Positions 52,828 to 60,612 of a stretch of DNA of 64,000 nt are shown here, piece by piece. The DNA lies in assembly GCF_049847105.1 (NCBI RefSeq), contig NZ_JBNCNS010000005.1:62001-126000 (forward strand), given 5' to 3'. Made by a program: the position numbers and the translations under genes. Below the pieces are notes generated by a model. It searched no databases. It saw nothing but the letters and a program-made list of their open reading frames with translations, and had not been told where the DNA came from. The stretch comes from Gordonia sp049847105. GTDB lineage: Bacteria; Actinomycetota; Actinomycetes; Mycobacteriales; Mycobacteriaceae. Numbering within the stretch: position 1 is the first letter of the stretch; each line of letters opens with the position of its first letter.

Positions 52828-52962
52828 TCAGCGGGATTCGGCGCGCTGCGCCATCACCAGGAGTTCGTCGCGCTGGTTGCGACTGGCGAGCGCATAGATG
52901 TCGTCGTAGAGCTTGCGCTGCGAGAAGGGCTGAAAACGGGCACGGAGACGTGCGAAGGACAT
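52828..52962 (-). CDS. 44-aa conserved-looking small protein, function unknown
   Basis: Begins MSFARLRARFQPFSQRKLYD and continues with ALASRNQRDELLVMAQR. AGGAG lies 9 nt upstream of the ATG at 52962, while a longer frame to 53028 lacks a ribosome site. It ends 8 nt from nei, convergent to it. Helical and basic; no family is recognised. Confidence 0.65.
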   Translation of the reverse strand: MSFARLRARFQPFSQRKLYDDIYALASRNQRDELLVMAQRAESR

Positions 52963-53015
52963 GGGGAACAACTCCTGAATTTGCGGTGCTTCGTATCCCA
53001 TTGTCCGTGTTACAG

Positions 53016-53038
53016 CCAGGTTAATCAATCTGACCTGG
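53016..53038. promoter_or_regulatory. Dyad CCAGGT-N11-ACCTGG upstream of the 44-aa gene
   Basis: Perfect 6-bp arms, about 54 bp upstream of the small gene's ATG and 87 bp before the divergent hydrolase gene; a candidate operator shared by both. Weak evidence. Confidence 0.3.
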
Positions 53039-53124
53039 GGTGATGTGCCTTACGTCGGCGGGCGAATCACAGGGAACCCTCAGGCTCGGCCACGGAATTT
53101 CACACCGGGACAGCGCACGATGGG

Positions 53125-54063
53125 GTGATGGGCGGGTTCTCTGAGATCGGGTCACGGCTGCACCGGCAGGTGACCGTGCTTGCCGTGGGCGGCACCGGGG
53201 AGTCTTTCCACGGCGACCGTCGACGTGACGTGACCGGCATGCTGCGTGGCGTCACCGCAGGCCTCGACGATCGTTTCGACTCTCGATGGATCGGATACCC
53301 CGCCAGCTACGGCCCCGCACCGCACATCGGTGGGATCAGCTATCAGCGGAGTCTCGACATCGGTACTCGAGCGCTCCATGCGGCCCTGCGGCAGACCGAG
53401 GGGCCCATTGCCTTGATCGGTTACTCGCAAGGCGCCGTGGTGATCCGGGCGGCGCTGCACGAACTGGGCGAGGCCGGAGACCCGGTGCTCGAGCGCGTGC
53501 TGGCGGTCGGATTCGTCGCCGACCCCCATCAGCCACCCGGCGTGGTGGCGGGCTGTGCGGGATGGGGTGTCGCCGGCCCGGGACCGGCGCTGCCGGCCAC
53601 GGTGCCTGCTCATTGGGTGGGTACGCCGGACGACATGATCTGCAACGCGGCAGCGGACTCCTTTCTCCGCGACGTCGCCGATCTCACGGCAGATTTCAGT
53701 GTGAGCCGAGTCCGTTCCTGGCTGACCCAGATTTGGAACATACTGCGGCACAATTCTTTCCAGAATGCCGATCGGACCTCGCCGGGGCCGGCGCAGTTTT
53801 TCCGCGACGTCGGGCGGCTCTGGTCGGCGGTCCGGGAGGTACTCGGCTACCTACCCGGGACCATCACCTGGCGCGGTCTGGTGCTCCGCAATCGCCGGGG
53901 TGGCCGGCACACGTCCTATGCCCGTGAGCCGTACCGGCGCGGATCGTGGACGGACCCCGACACCACCGGATGCGAGGCGCTCGCCGCCTGGTTGCAGGTG
54001 TGCGCGACGTTCTCGGACATCGGATGCTCGGCAGAGTGGGACGAGGTCGAGTTCGCTGCCTGA
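53125..54063 (+). CDS. Serine alpha/beta hydrolase (cutinase / PE-PPE / LysB-like)
   Basis: A 312-aa protein with a Ser-hydrolase elbow GYSQGAVVIRAALHEL, an N-terminal GGTGESF oxyanion segment, GTPDDMICN (likely Asp of the triad) and a C-terminal helical part. The GYSQG motif and ~300-aa size occur in PE-PPE-domain esterases and in mycobacteriophage LysB mycolyl-arabinogalactan esterases. No signal peptide is visible, which argues against a secreted cutinase. GTG 53125 or ATG 53128 are equally possible. Confidence 0.75.
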   Translation: MMGGFSEIGSRLHRQVTVLAVGGTGESFHGDRRRDVTGMLRGVTAGLDDRFDSRWIGYPASYGPAPHIGGISYQRSLDIGTRALHAALRQTEGPIALIGYSQGAVVIRAALHELGEAGDPVLERVLAVGFVADPHQPPGVVAGCAGWGVAGPGPALPATVPAHWVGTPDDMICNAAADSFLRDVADLTADFSVSRVRSWLTQIWNILRHNSFQNADRTSPGPAQFFRDVGRLWSAVREVLGYLPGTITWRGLVLRNRRGGRHTSYAREPYRRGSWTDPDTTGCEALAAWLQVCATFSDIGCSAEWDEVEFAA

Positions 54064-54159
54064 GCGCGTCGCGCCCGATCCGTCCGCGCCGAAGATTCCG
54101 CGGTGTTGAATCCCGTCGAACACTGTGCTTCTCGAGCCGTGCCGCTCCGGATCAGGGGT

Positions 54160-54790
54160 GAGACTTGGTCCCGTCGAAGACGCTACGTGAGGCGGTTCTC
54201 TATCTGACCGGTCTGAATCAGCGTGAGCTGTACGGGCAGTCGTACCGGTTGAAGTCGGACATCACCGTCACCGATCTGGCGGCCCGCACCATGCACGTCG
54301 TCGGCAAGGAGATCGACGTCATCCAGAGCCGACTCGCCCGGAACTCGGTTCGGATGCTGATCGGCAGCGCACATTTCGTGGATCCGCACGAAATCGCGAT
54401 CGAGGACGCGACCGGCGATCTCAGCCGTGCCGGCGCCGACCATTTCGTGATCGCCGTAGGGTCCAGACCGGCGCGGCGGGCAAGTGTCGAGTTCGACGGC
54501 GTGAGCCGCCGTGCCGCCTATCACGCCTTCGACGAGCCGGTCGGCGCCACCGCCGGGATCTCCAGCCGATCGGCATCTACGCGATCCTGGAGATCAGTTT
54601 CGTCGGCAAGACCGAAGATCAGCTCACCACGGCCAACATCCCGTTCGAGGTGGGGGTCGCACGCTATCGGGACCTCGCCCGCGGCGCGATCATGGGCGAT
54701 TCCTACGGTCTGCTCAAGCTCCTCGTGCACGCCGAGGACCGGACACTGCTCGGGGTGACGATGCGGGCGATCGCCCGGGTGCGGTCGGCG
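54160..54790 (+). pseudogene. sthA: Decayed soluble NAD(P)+ transhydrogenase (sthA) fragment
   Basis: Pieces of SthA (normally ~470 aa) are joined with losses. Frame 0 from 54162 reads VPSKTLREAVLYLTGLNQRE and continues to VIAVGSRPARRASVEFDG. It then jumps directly to RRAAYHAFDEPVG, deleting most of the NAD domain. A frameshift near 54550 moves to another frame reading LQPIGIYAILEISFVGKTED...RYRDLARGAIMGDSYGLLK...DRTLLGV, after which similarity stops. The FAD-binding N-terminus and dimerisation C-terminus are gone, so it cannot be functional. Confidence 0.85.
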
Positions 54791-54895
54791 GGGCAGCACC
54801 TGGATCTGGAGGCGGGCCCGGCCGTCGGGGGCCAGGGGTCGGCCCGGCGCTCGGAGGCCGCGCGCCGGGCCGCCGTGGATGTCCATCGCGACGAG

Positions 54896-54925
54896 AAGGG
54901 CCCGGTCCGCATGGACCGGGCCCTT
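54896..54925 (-). terminator. Terminator hairpin after the third L,D-transpeptidase
   Basis: Perfect 13-bp stem AAGGGCCCGGTCC/GGACCGGGCCCTT with a GCAT loop, about 45 nt past the ldt stop on the minus strand. Confidence 0.75.
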
Positions 54926-54950
54926 CCCACGTTCTTCGCGATCTGGCGGT

Positions 54951-54982
54951 GTACTCAGTCGCCGGTGTACTCAGTCGCCGGT
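54951..54982. repeat. 16-bp tandem duplication over the ldt stop codon
   Basis: GTACTCAGTCGCCGGT twice in tandem (54951-54966, 54967-54982), followed by a third partial GTACT. The copy at 54967 contains the TGA stop of the transpeptidase gene; the second copy lies in its 3' UTR. Confidence 0.9.
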
Positions 54983-55678
54983 GTACTTCGGACCGACGGT
55001 GCCGCGCACGACGATCGGAGTGTCACGCGGGATGGTGTTGAACACCCATTTGCCGTTCTCGGTGCTCACGTTGATGCACCCGTGGCTCGCGTTGCTGCGG
55101 CCCTGCTGCGAGACCGACCAAGGCGCCGCGTGGATGAAGATTCCGTCCCACGACATGCGGGTCGCGTACTCGACATACGTGCGGTACCCCTCGGCGGAAT
55201 CGACCGGCACACCGTACGTGGACGAGTCCATGTACATGTCGCGGTACTTCTCCTTGGTGTGGTACACGCCGTTCGGGGTCGGATGATCGTTCGTCCCCAT
55301 CGAGATCGGCATGGTCTTGACCTGGTTGCCGTTGTGCCACCAGGTGATCTGGTGCGAGGCATCGTCGGCGAGTGCGATCCAGCCGGTCGAGGTCTTCACC
55401 CCCGGGATGGCCGGGCCCTTGGGCTGCTCCGGCGTCGTGGGGGCCGGCTTCGGCTTCGGGGTGCTCTTCGGCGTCGACGGTGCACCCGGGATCTGCGGGG
55501 CACCGGGGACGTCCGGGATCGTCAGCGGAGGCAGCCCCGGGACCGGTGTGATGGTCGTCGGCGCGGCGCTTGCGGCAATCGGCAGGGCGAGCACGACGGC
55601 GAGCGCACCGATCACGATGGCGATCGCACGTTGTGTCAGGCCGCGACGAGCGCGACGTGAAGGCTTCGATGTCAACAC
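54971..55678 (-). CDS. Secreted L,D-transpeptidase with Pro-rich linker
   Basis: A 235-aa cell-wall enzyme, shorter than the two lipoprotein paralogues. It has a signal peptide (residues ~14-39, ending ASAA), a Pro/Thr/Lys linker (PSTPKSTPKPKPAPTTPEQP) and a YkuD domain with HAAPWS (His183) and SHGCIN (catalytic Cys201). There is no lipobox, so it is secreted or wall-associated. The architecture recalls mycobacterial LdtMt4/LdtMt5-size proteins, but the orthology is not clear. Confidence 0.92.
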   Translation of the reverse strand: MLTSKPSRRARRGLTQRAIAIVIGALAVVLALPIAASAAPTTITPVPGLPPLTIPDVPGAPQIPGAPSTPKSTPKPKPAPTTPEQPKGPAIPGVKTSTGWIALADDASHQITWWHNGNQVKTMPISMGTNDHPTPNGVYHTKEKYRDMYMDSSTYGVPVDSAEGYRTYVEYATRMSWDGIFIHAAPWSVSQQGRSNASHGCINVSTENGKWVFNTIPRDTPIVVRGTVGPKYTGD

Positions 55679-55735
55679 GGAGAGACCTTTGCAGTTCGAG
55701 TTACTGAAGCGCTTCCCCCGGAGCGCTCAACCATC

Positions 55736-55868
55736 GTTACACAAACGTTGTCATCGGGCCAAAGCCGAAACGTCGAACATTCCACCAATACCGCCCGACG
55801 GACGGGGCGTTTCCGTGAACAGCGTGGTGACCGGGGCAGGTGACCAGGTCAGGGTGACAACCGTCACA
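55736..55868. promoter_or_regulatory. ldt upstream region with GGTGAC direct repeats
   Basis: The 298-bp gap between the transpeptidase and lipase genes holds GGTGAC copies at 55826, 55839 and 55853 (13- and 14-bp steps). The last is part of GGTGACAACCGTCACA, a CRP/GlxR-like dyad. GTTAC-N6-GTTGT at 55736-55751, nearer the ldt start, resembles MtrA-type direct repeats. All assignments are by pattern only. No gene is visible in the gap. Confidence 0.35.
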
Positions 55869-55976
55869 TCCTGGCAGGTCACCTCCGCGTCGTGCAGTTA
55901 CGTGGCCGCGACCCGACGGCAACAGTTCGCGGAAGGGTGACCCGAGCGGCCCCGGGTGACCCCGCGCGACGATCGG

Positions 55977-57254
55977 TCAGCAGCTACTGGGAGCCGGAGC
56001 CCCGTTGAAGCGGTCGGTGAGGTACTGGAACGCGGGGAGCAGACCGATGACCGCGGCCGACAGATGATCGGGCGACGGCGTCAGCAGTCGCTGAACGCGA
56101 GCGCCGGCCCGGCAGTACCGGTTGATCGTGTAGTCGATCGATGACACGGGGATGAGGACATCGGTCGGGCTGTGCCATTCGAAGATGGGAACGCGCGGGA
56201 TTCCGGGATAGAGCGACAGGCTGTTCTCCTCGACGACCCGGCGCGCGTCCTTGTTGTCGAAGATCGCGCGGCCGCCGATGGTCACCTGCTGGGCGTCGTG
56301 CCCGGCGCCGAGGCGCAGGATGTCGTTTGTGCAGGCGTTGCGCATGCCCTGATACATCTGCCTGCCGAGCGGCGACAGGTACTTCATCATCGGGATCTGA
56401 TCGGGATACTCCCGCGCGACGCCGATGGCTGCGGCGAACGCCAGGCCGAAGGCCGGATGCGGGTTGTTGTAGCCCAGCCCCTCGGCCATCTTGATCAGGT
56501 TCATCGGCACGCCACCATAGGCGGCACCGACGATGTTCAGGTCGGGCGCGTACTTCGGTGCGAGGGCGGCCGCCCACGCGGTGGCCATCCCGCCACCGGA
56601 GTAGCCGGCCATGCCGACCCGGCTCTTGGCCACCTGCGCGGGTCCGAATCGTTGCACCGCGCGGATGCCGTCCAAGGTGATCTGGCCGCCGAGTTTGGCC
56701 GCCCCGTAAGCACTGCGCGGTCCGAGGTGGTCGGGAATGGCGATGGTCCAGCCACGCTGCAGGGCCACGTTCAGAGCCGGGGCCTCCCGGATCGCGAGAT
56801 TAGGGTCCTGGGTCCAGAGTGCTTGCGACGGTGCGCATTCGAGGCCGGTCGCATTGATGATGTGCTGGAACGACAGGAGCGGTCCATTGACGCGCTTCTT
56901 GGTGGGCACCAGCAGGGTGGTCACGGCCGAGATCGGCTTGCCCTGGCTGTCCGAGGAACGGAACTTGATCTGATAGGTCCGGACGTCGAAGAACGCAGGC
57001 GGATTGGGTCGCCCGCGCACCGAGATGACGTCACCCGGCGCATACTTCCCGATGTTCTTCGGGATCGAGTAGAAGCTGTCGGGCAGCGGTGTCGGCATCG
57101 CGACGTCGTCGGCGGCCGCGGTCGGAGTGCCGGCGATGATGCCGCCGGCGATCATCGACAGCGCCGCCGCGGCGGCGACGAGTCTGCGTCGAATGGCCGT
57201 CGTCCGGCGTGGTGGCCGCGGCGTCGTGTGCGTTCGGTGGTCGGGCAAGAGCAT
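55977..57254 (-). CDS. Secreted lipase (LIP family, PF03583-like)
   Basis: A 425-aa exported esterase/lipase. The N-terminal arginine-rich signal and hydrophobic helix (RRRLVAAAAALSMIAGGIIAG, roughly residues 23-43) end near TAAADD. The alpha/beta hydrolase core has the nucleophile elbow GYSGGGMATAWAA, FEWHSPTDVLIP (Asp) and SPDHLSAAV (His). It belongs to the secretory lipase family typical of actinobacteria and fungi. Probably cleaves triacylglycerols or long-chain esters outside the cell. Confidence 0.9.
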   Translation of the reverse strand: MLLPDHRTHTTPRPPRRTTAIRRRLVAAAAALSMIAGGIIAGTPTAAADDVAMPTPLPDSFYSIPKNIGKYAPGDVISVRGRPNPPAFFDVRTYQIKFRSSDSQGKPISAVTTLLVPTKKRVNGPLLSFQHIINATGLECAPSQALWTQDPNLAIREAPALNVALQRGWTIAIPDHLGPRSAYGAAKLGGQITLDGIRAVQRFGPAQVAKSRVGMAGYSGGGMATAWAAALAPKYAPDLNIVGAAYGGVPMNLIKMAEGLGYNNPHPAFGLAFAAAIGVAREYPDQIPMMKYLSPLGRQMYQGMRNACTNDILRLGAGHDAQQVTIGGRAIFDNKDARRVVEENSLSLYPGIPRVPIFEWHSPTDVLIPVSSIDYTINRYCRAGARVQRLLTPSPDHLSAAVIGLLPAFQYLTDRFNGAPAPSSC

Positions 57255-57448
57255 GTGTCCCCCAGGGCTGAATTCCAGGATCGGCTGTCCTTCGACGTCC
57301 CCCGACCCCCACGGTGGTGTCCGTCGTTCGTCCTAATGGTGCGACACATGAGTGATGAATGCCAACGCGCGTTGAGATATTTGGTTCGGACGGATGGTTG
57401 GTTGGCATGCCGAGAGCCGGCGACGCCGGTGCTGGTGCGATCGGGTCG

Positions 57449-57634
57449 TCAGGCCGGCTGCGGGTGTTCGGTCCGCAGGTGACGAGCCGGTTCGGAACAG
57501 GACTCATCACGGCATACGAGCATCACGTCGACCCGTCCCGGGCCGGAGTCGGAATGCGTGACGTCCTTGCGGACATACAGATGTGCACCGCAACTCGGGC
57601 ACTTGCGTGGGCTCTTCGAATGGCTGGATGACAT
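57449..57634 (-). CDS. Small zinc-ribbon protein, 61 aa
   Basis: Starts MSSSHSKSPRKCPSCGAHLY and has a second pair CRDESC, giving C-X2-C ... C-X4-C as a plausible zinc site. The ribosome site is weak (GGGTTGGG). Its own strand is favoured over the overlapping plus-strand frames because of the metal-ligand pattern. It is the last host gene before the integrated element. Confidence 0.6.
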   Translation of the reverse strand: MSSSHSKSPRKCPSCGAHLYVRKDVTHSDSGPGRVDVMLVCRDESCSEPARHLRTEHPQPA

Positions 57635-57728
57635 GGCCCAACCCTACGCCGGATGTGGCCTATATCACAGCGCGAGGAACGGTCTCGAGCAGGCCCGAAA
57701 GCGTGCGGGATCGCCGTTTCGGTTCGTG

Positions 57729-57776
57729 TGGAGCGGGTGACGGGAATCGAACCCGCGTAGCTAGTTTGGAAGATTA
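57729..57776 (-). other. attL: 3' fragment of tRNA-Gly (anticodon TCC)
   Basis: Minus-strand sequence matches the 3' part of tRNA-Gly(TCC): anticodon loop CTTCCAA, T arm GCGGGTTCGATTCCCGT, acceptor half CACCCGC, discriminator T and CCA. The D arm and 5' acceptor half are absent; the adjoining sequence cannot complete the cloverleaf. This is the displaced 3' end expected at one junction of an element integrated in a tRNA gene by the adjacent tyrosine integrase. An inverted 9-mer GTAGCTAGT/ACTAGCTAC (57757 and 57825) may be an integrase arm site. Confidence 0.8.
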
Positions 57777-57880
57777 GGGAACTGGTAGAATCGGCGCATG
57801 TCCTGAACCTATTACCGCAGGTAGACTAGCTACCGTCCGGCTATGATGGTTCATGAATACGTACACGTTGGCTGTAATGC

Positions 57881-57896
57881 GTGGCTGTACAGCCAC
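57881..57896. promoter_or_regulatory. 16-bp perfect palindrome before the integrase gene
   Basis: GTGGCTGTACAGCCAC lies 17 nt upstream of the chosen integrase ATG (57913), just after a direct repeat of TGGCTGTA (57869 and 57882). Position suggests an operator for phage repressor or integrase autoregulation. If the integrase started at 57853 it would be within the coding region. Confidence 0.5.
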
Positions 57897-57912
57897 AGGA
57901 AGAGGTGGGGGT

Positions 57913-59124
57913 ATGGCGACAAAGCGGCGACGGCGACCGGCCGGGGACGGCGCGCTCTACCAACGCGCCAACGGCCTCTGGATCGGATCAGTCGACCTAC
58001 CCACTCGGGACGGGAAACGACGCCGCCGAGAGGTCACCTCCATGGACTACGAGACGGCCATGCAGAAGCTGCGGAAGCTGCGCCGCGACGTCGAAGACGG
58101 CATGGCTCCGGTCACCGACCGGACGACAGTCGAGAAGTGGCTCACCGAGTGGCTCGACACCATCGTCATCCGCGACGTGAAGCCGACGACGAGGGCCACC
58201 TACCAGTCGACGGTGCGCGCCCAGATCGTGCCGAGGATCGGGACGAAGAAACTCGGCAAGCTCACTCCCCGCGATGTGCGCGGCATGTGCGACGGCATCG
58301 CGAAGGATCGGTCGACCGGGTCGGCGCTCAACGCCTACTGGACGTTGTCGAAGGCGCTCACCGCGGCGAAGAACGATGGCCTCATCCGTGACAATCCGTG
58401 CGAGCGGGTGTCGCCGCCGAAGGCTTTGCGTGAGTCGCGTGGCTCCCACGAACTCGACGACGTGAAACGGCTCCTCGCCCACCTCGTCGAGGTCGGCGAC
58501 CCGGACCTGACGGCCCGCTGGTGTCTGGCCCTGTTCACCGGCGCCCGCCAGGCCGAGTGTCTCGGCCTCGAGTGGGATCGTGTGGACTTCGACCGCGGCC
58601 TGGTCGACTACTCGTGGACGCTGCAGTGGCTGCGACTGCGGGAGAAGTACGGGCGCCTGTCCGACGACCGGACGCTGTATCCGCGCGACATGTTCGATGT
58701 GGATCCGGGATTCGACTTCCGCCCGATTTGGCGTACCGGCTGCCTGATCCCGCCGAAGACTGGCGGATCGCGGCGTGTGGTGCCGATGGTCGCACCGTTG
58801 CAGGCGGCGCTCGAGCAGCACCGCGGCAACACGTCGGGGAGAGGATTGGTGTGGACGCGGGAAGGTGGGAGACCGTACCGGAAGATCGATGACTCGACGC
58901 GCTGGCATGAGACGCTCGCGGCGGCCGGCGTCGCGGACCTGACGTTGCATTCGGCGCGGCATACGGTCGCGACTCTGCTGCAGCAGGGTGGGGTGCCTGA
59001 GGCGATCCGGATGGCGATTCTGGGGCACAGTAGCGCGGCGATGGCCCGCAACTACGCCCATGTCGATCAGACGCTGACGCGCGAAGCTCTGTCGCAGTTG
59101 GATTCGATGCTGAAGCTGGACTGA
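57913..59124 (+). CDS. int: Tyrosine recombinase (phage integrase)
   Basis: Site-specific recombinase of 403 aa that catalyses integration into tRNA-Gly. It has an N-terminal arm-binding domain (GDGALYQRANGLWIG), a SAM-like core-binding domain (VEKWLTEWLDTIV...) and a C-terminal catalytic domain with Arg in GARQAECLGLEW, HSARHTVATLL (H-X-X-R) and GHSSAAMARNYAHVD (His and Tyr). Start at 57913 has GAGGTGGGGG upstream. Convergent with the early operon. Confidence 0.95.
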   Translation: MATKRRRRPAGDGALYQRANGLWIGSVDLPTRDGKRRRREVTSMDYETAMQKLRKLRRDVEDGMAPVTDRTTVEKWLTEWLDTIVIRDVKPTTRATYQSTVRAQIVPRIGTKKLGKLTPRDVRGMCDGIAKDRSTGSALNAYWTLSKALTAAKNDGLIRDNPCERVSPPKALRESRGSHELDDVKRLLAHLVEVGDPDLTARWCLALFTGARQAECLGLEWDRVDFDRGLVDYSWTLQWLRLREKYGRLSDDRTLYPRDMFDVDPGFDFRPIWRTGCLIPPKTGGSRRVVPMVAPLQAALEQHRGNTSGRGLVWTREGGRPYRKIDDSTRWHETLAAAGVADLTLHSARHTVATLLQQGGVPEAIRMAILGHSSAAMARNYAHVDQTLTREALSQLDSMLKLD

Positions 59125-59383
59125 CTCGTCGGTAACGTTGCATCCGAATTGTGTTGTGTCACAAGTCGATTACATACCAGAGGGTACGGGAACGGCCGTA
59201 GTCAGATCGGTGCACGTCGCAACGCCTGACACCCGTCCAGACACACCAACCTGAATCCGATTGCACACAGCGAATAGGGGATTCCGTATGGTCGGCCGTC
59301 CGACAGGCTGGTAGTTATCGACGCTAAGAGGCTGAGCCGACTACCGGAAGGGCATCGGGTGACGCATAGGGGACCAAAGACTC
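59125..59383. other. Non-coding gap between integrase and methyltransferase fragment
   Basis: A 259-bp stretch between convergent genes, visibly less GC-rich than its surroundings. No coding frame with a ribosome site, tRNA or strong hairpin is seen. It may contain remnants of the missing C-terminal half of the adjacent methyltransferase, but I find no recognisable motif. Confidence 0.5.
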
Positions 59384-59980
59384 TTACCCGCCAGTCGGGT
59401 CGAAGTCGGGTAACGACCTGTCCGGGCAGACGGATACATTGCGTGAGATCCCGTAGTTGTGGATCACCTGGTGCTCGTAGCCGAGTGAGTCCATCGCGGC
59501 GAGCCATGCACGGTAGGGCGGCCAGGAGGTGACTTCGACGACGTTCTCGACGATGACGGCTTCGTAGGCGTGGTATTCGGCGAACCGCACTACGTCCCAC
59601 ATGGTGGCGCGGGAGCGTTCGGCGGCCTCGTCGGGCAGGGTTTCGCCGAACAGGTCGGGTTGTTTGTCGGCGCGCTTTTTGCCTTGGGCGACCGAGTGTT
59701 TCGTGCATGACGGCGATGCCCATAGCAGGTCGGTGTGCGGGAACAGTCGTGGTTCGTATTGGCTGATGTCGGCGCAGACGTGTTCGGCGTCGGGGTGGTT
59801 GGCCGAGTGTGAGTCGATGGCCAGCTGCCAGTGGTTAGCGGCGACGACGAGTTTGATGCCGGGTCTCTGGATGGCGCCGGTGGATGAGCCGCCGAGGCCG
59901 GCGAACAGGTCAGCCATGGTGAGCCCGTAACCGGGATCGGTGAACCCCCACGAGGTGGCCTGCAAATCGGTGAATGTCAT
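59384..59980 (-). CDS. Cytosine-C5 DNA methyltransferase, C-terminally truncated
   Basis: A 198-aa product with C5-MTase motif I (ADLFAGLGGSSTG), motif IV with the catalytic Cys in the phage-type form WASPSCTKHSVAQG, and motif VI (IVENVVEVTSW). It stops soon after, reading DFDPTGG, without motif VIII, the target recognition domain or motif X. Related phage enzymes are about 300 aa or more. The ATG at 59980 has AAGGA 8 nt upstream. Whether it is a split enzyme, a relic or an anti-restriction fragment is unknown. Confidence 0.8.
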   Translation of the reverse strand: MTFTDLQATSWGFTDPGYGLTMADLFAGLGGSSTGAIQRPGIKLVVAANHWQLAIDSHSANHPDAEHVCADISQYEPRLFPHTDLLWASPSCTKHSVAQGKKRADKQPDLFGETLPDEAAERSRATMWDVVRFAEYHAYEAVIVENVVEVTSWPPYRAWLAAMDSLGYEHQVIHNYGISRNVSVCPDRSLPDFDPTGG

Positions 59981-59999
59981 GTGCATTGTCCTTCTGGGG

Positions 60000-60092
60000 T
60001 TATGCGGGGTACCAGCCCCAGCGGGCGATCCACACAATGGCGGACACCACAGCAGCGGCAGTGAGGGCGAGGAGGGCGGCAAGACGACGCAT
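60000..60092 (-). CDS. 30-aa single-pass membrane peptide
   Basis: Reads MRRLAALLALTAAAVVSAIV followed by WIARWGWYPA. It is one membrane-spanning helix with an aromatic end. Its ATG overlaps the TGA of the upstream gene (TGATG). Fits the overlapping-gene style of the operon; function unknown. Confidence 0.55.
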   Translation of the reverse strand: MRRLAALLALTAAAVVSAIVWIARWGWYPA

Positions 60093-60463
60093 CACGCCTC
60101 CTCGGGTAGATAGAGCACGATGAGACGGTCCTCAGGTCGGCAGGTCGCCTCGTGGACAACCTCGGCGGTAGACCACTCAACATCGGTGCCGTCACATGAG
60201 CAGTGCCATGCCGTGCTGTGCCGAATCCACGTGTGCTCGGCGGGAAGTTCCTGCACCACAGCACCGACCGGCAGCGCATCCAACTCCTCGACTGTCCGTA
60301 TGGTGCGTTCTTCCTCCCACACAGAAGACACATGAGCGGCGTAGGAATTCGGATGCATCGACTCGCCACAGGCACACGTGGGGAGCTTGCATGTGCCGTC
60401 GCGATAGAACGTCATGCCCATTCCCATGCGGTGTTCTGCTATGACCTCGGTGAGGGACTTCAC
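60092..60463 (-). CDS. Phage hypothetical protein with Cys pairs, 123 aa
   Basis: Starts at GTG 60463 (VKSLTEVIAEH), overlapping the stop of the preceding gene. It has CKLPTCACGESMH and WHCSCDG Cys clusters and the segment RTVEELDALPVGAVVQELP, a module frequent in actinophage proteins. Possible zinc binding; no function known. Confidence 0.75.
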   Translation of the reverse strand: MKSLTEVIAEHRMGMGMTFYRDGTCKLPTCACGESMHPNSYAAHVSSVWEEERTIRTVEELDALPVGAVVQELPAEHTWIRHSTAWHCSCDGTDVEWSTAEVVHEATCRPEDRLIVLYLPEEA

Positions 60464-60612
60464 GACACACCCCCAGCGGCGGCATGATGCTGCGGAGCTT
60501 CGTACGGTCGGCCACACTCACACACCGAGTGGTTGACGGCTTTCGGGTCGAAGTCGTGTGGCTCATCGCAGATGCAGCGGTCGGGGTTTCCGGTCAGGGG
60601 GCAGGCGCTCAC
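60460..60612 (-). CDS. 50-aa Cys-rich phage protein
   Basis: GTG start at 60612 with GGAG 7 nt upstream; begins MSACPLTGNPDRCICDEPHD and ends in GGVS. The pairs C-x-C and C-E-C suggest a small metal knuckle. Overlaps both neighbours by 4 nt (GTGA). Confidence 0.65.
   Translation of the reverse strand: MSACPLTGNPDRCICDEPHDFDPKAVNHSVCECGRPYEAPQHHAAAGGVS

Noticed and set aside
57729..57776. tRNA-Gly as a functional gene
   Set aside because: Only the 3' part is present; adjoining bases cannot form a D arm or 5' acceptor strand.
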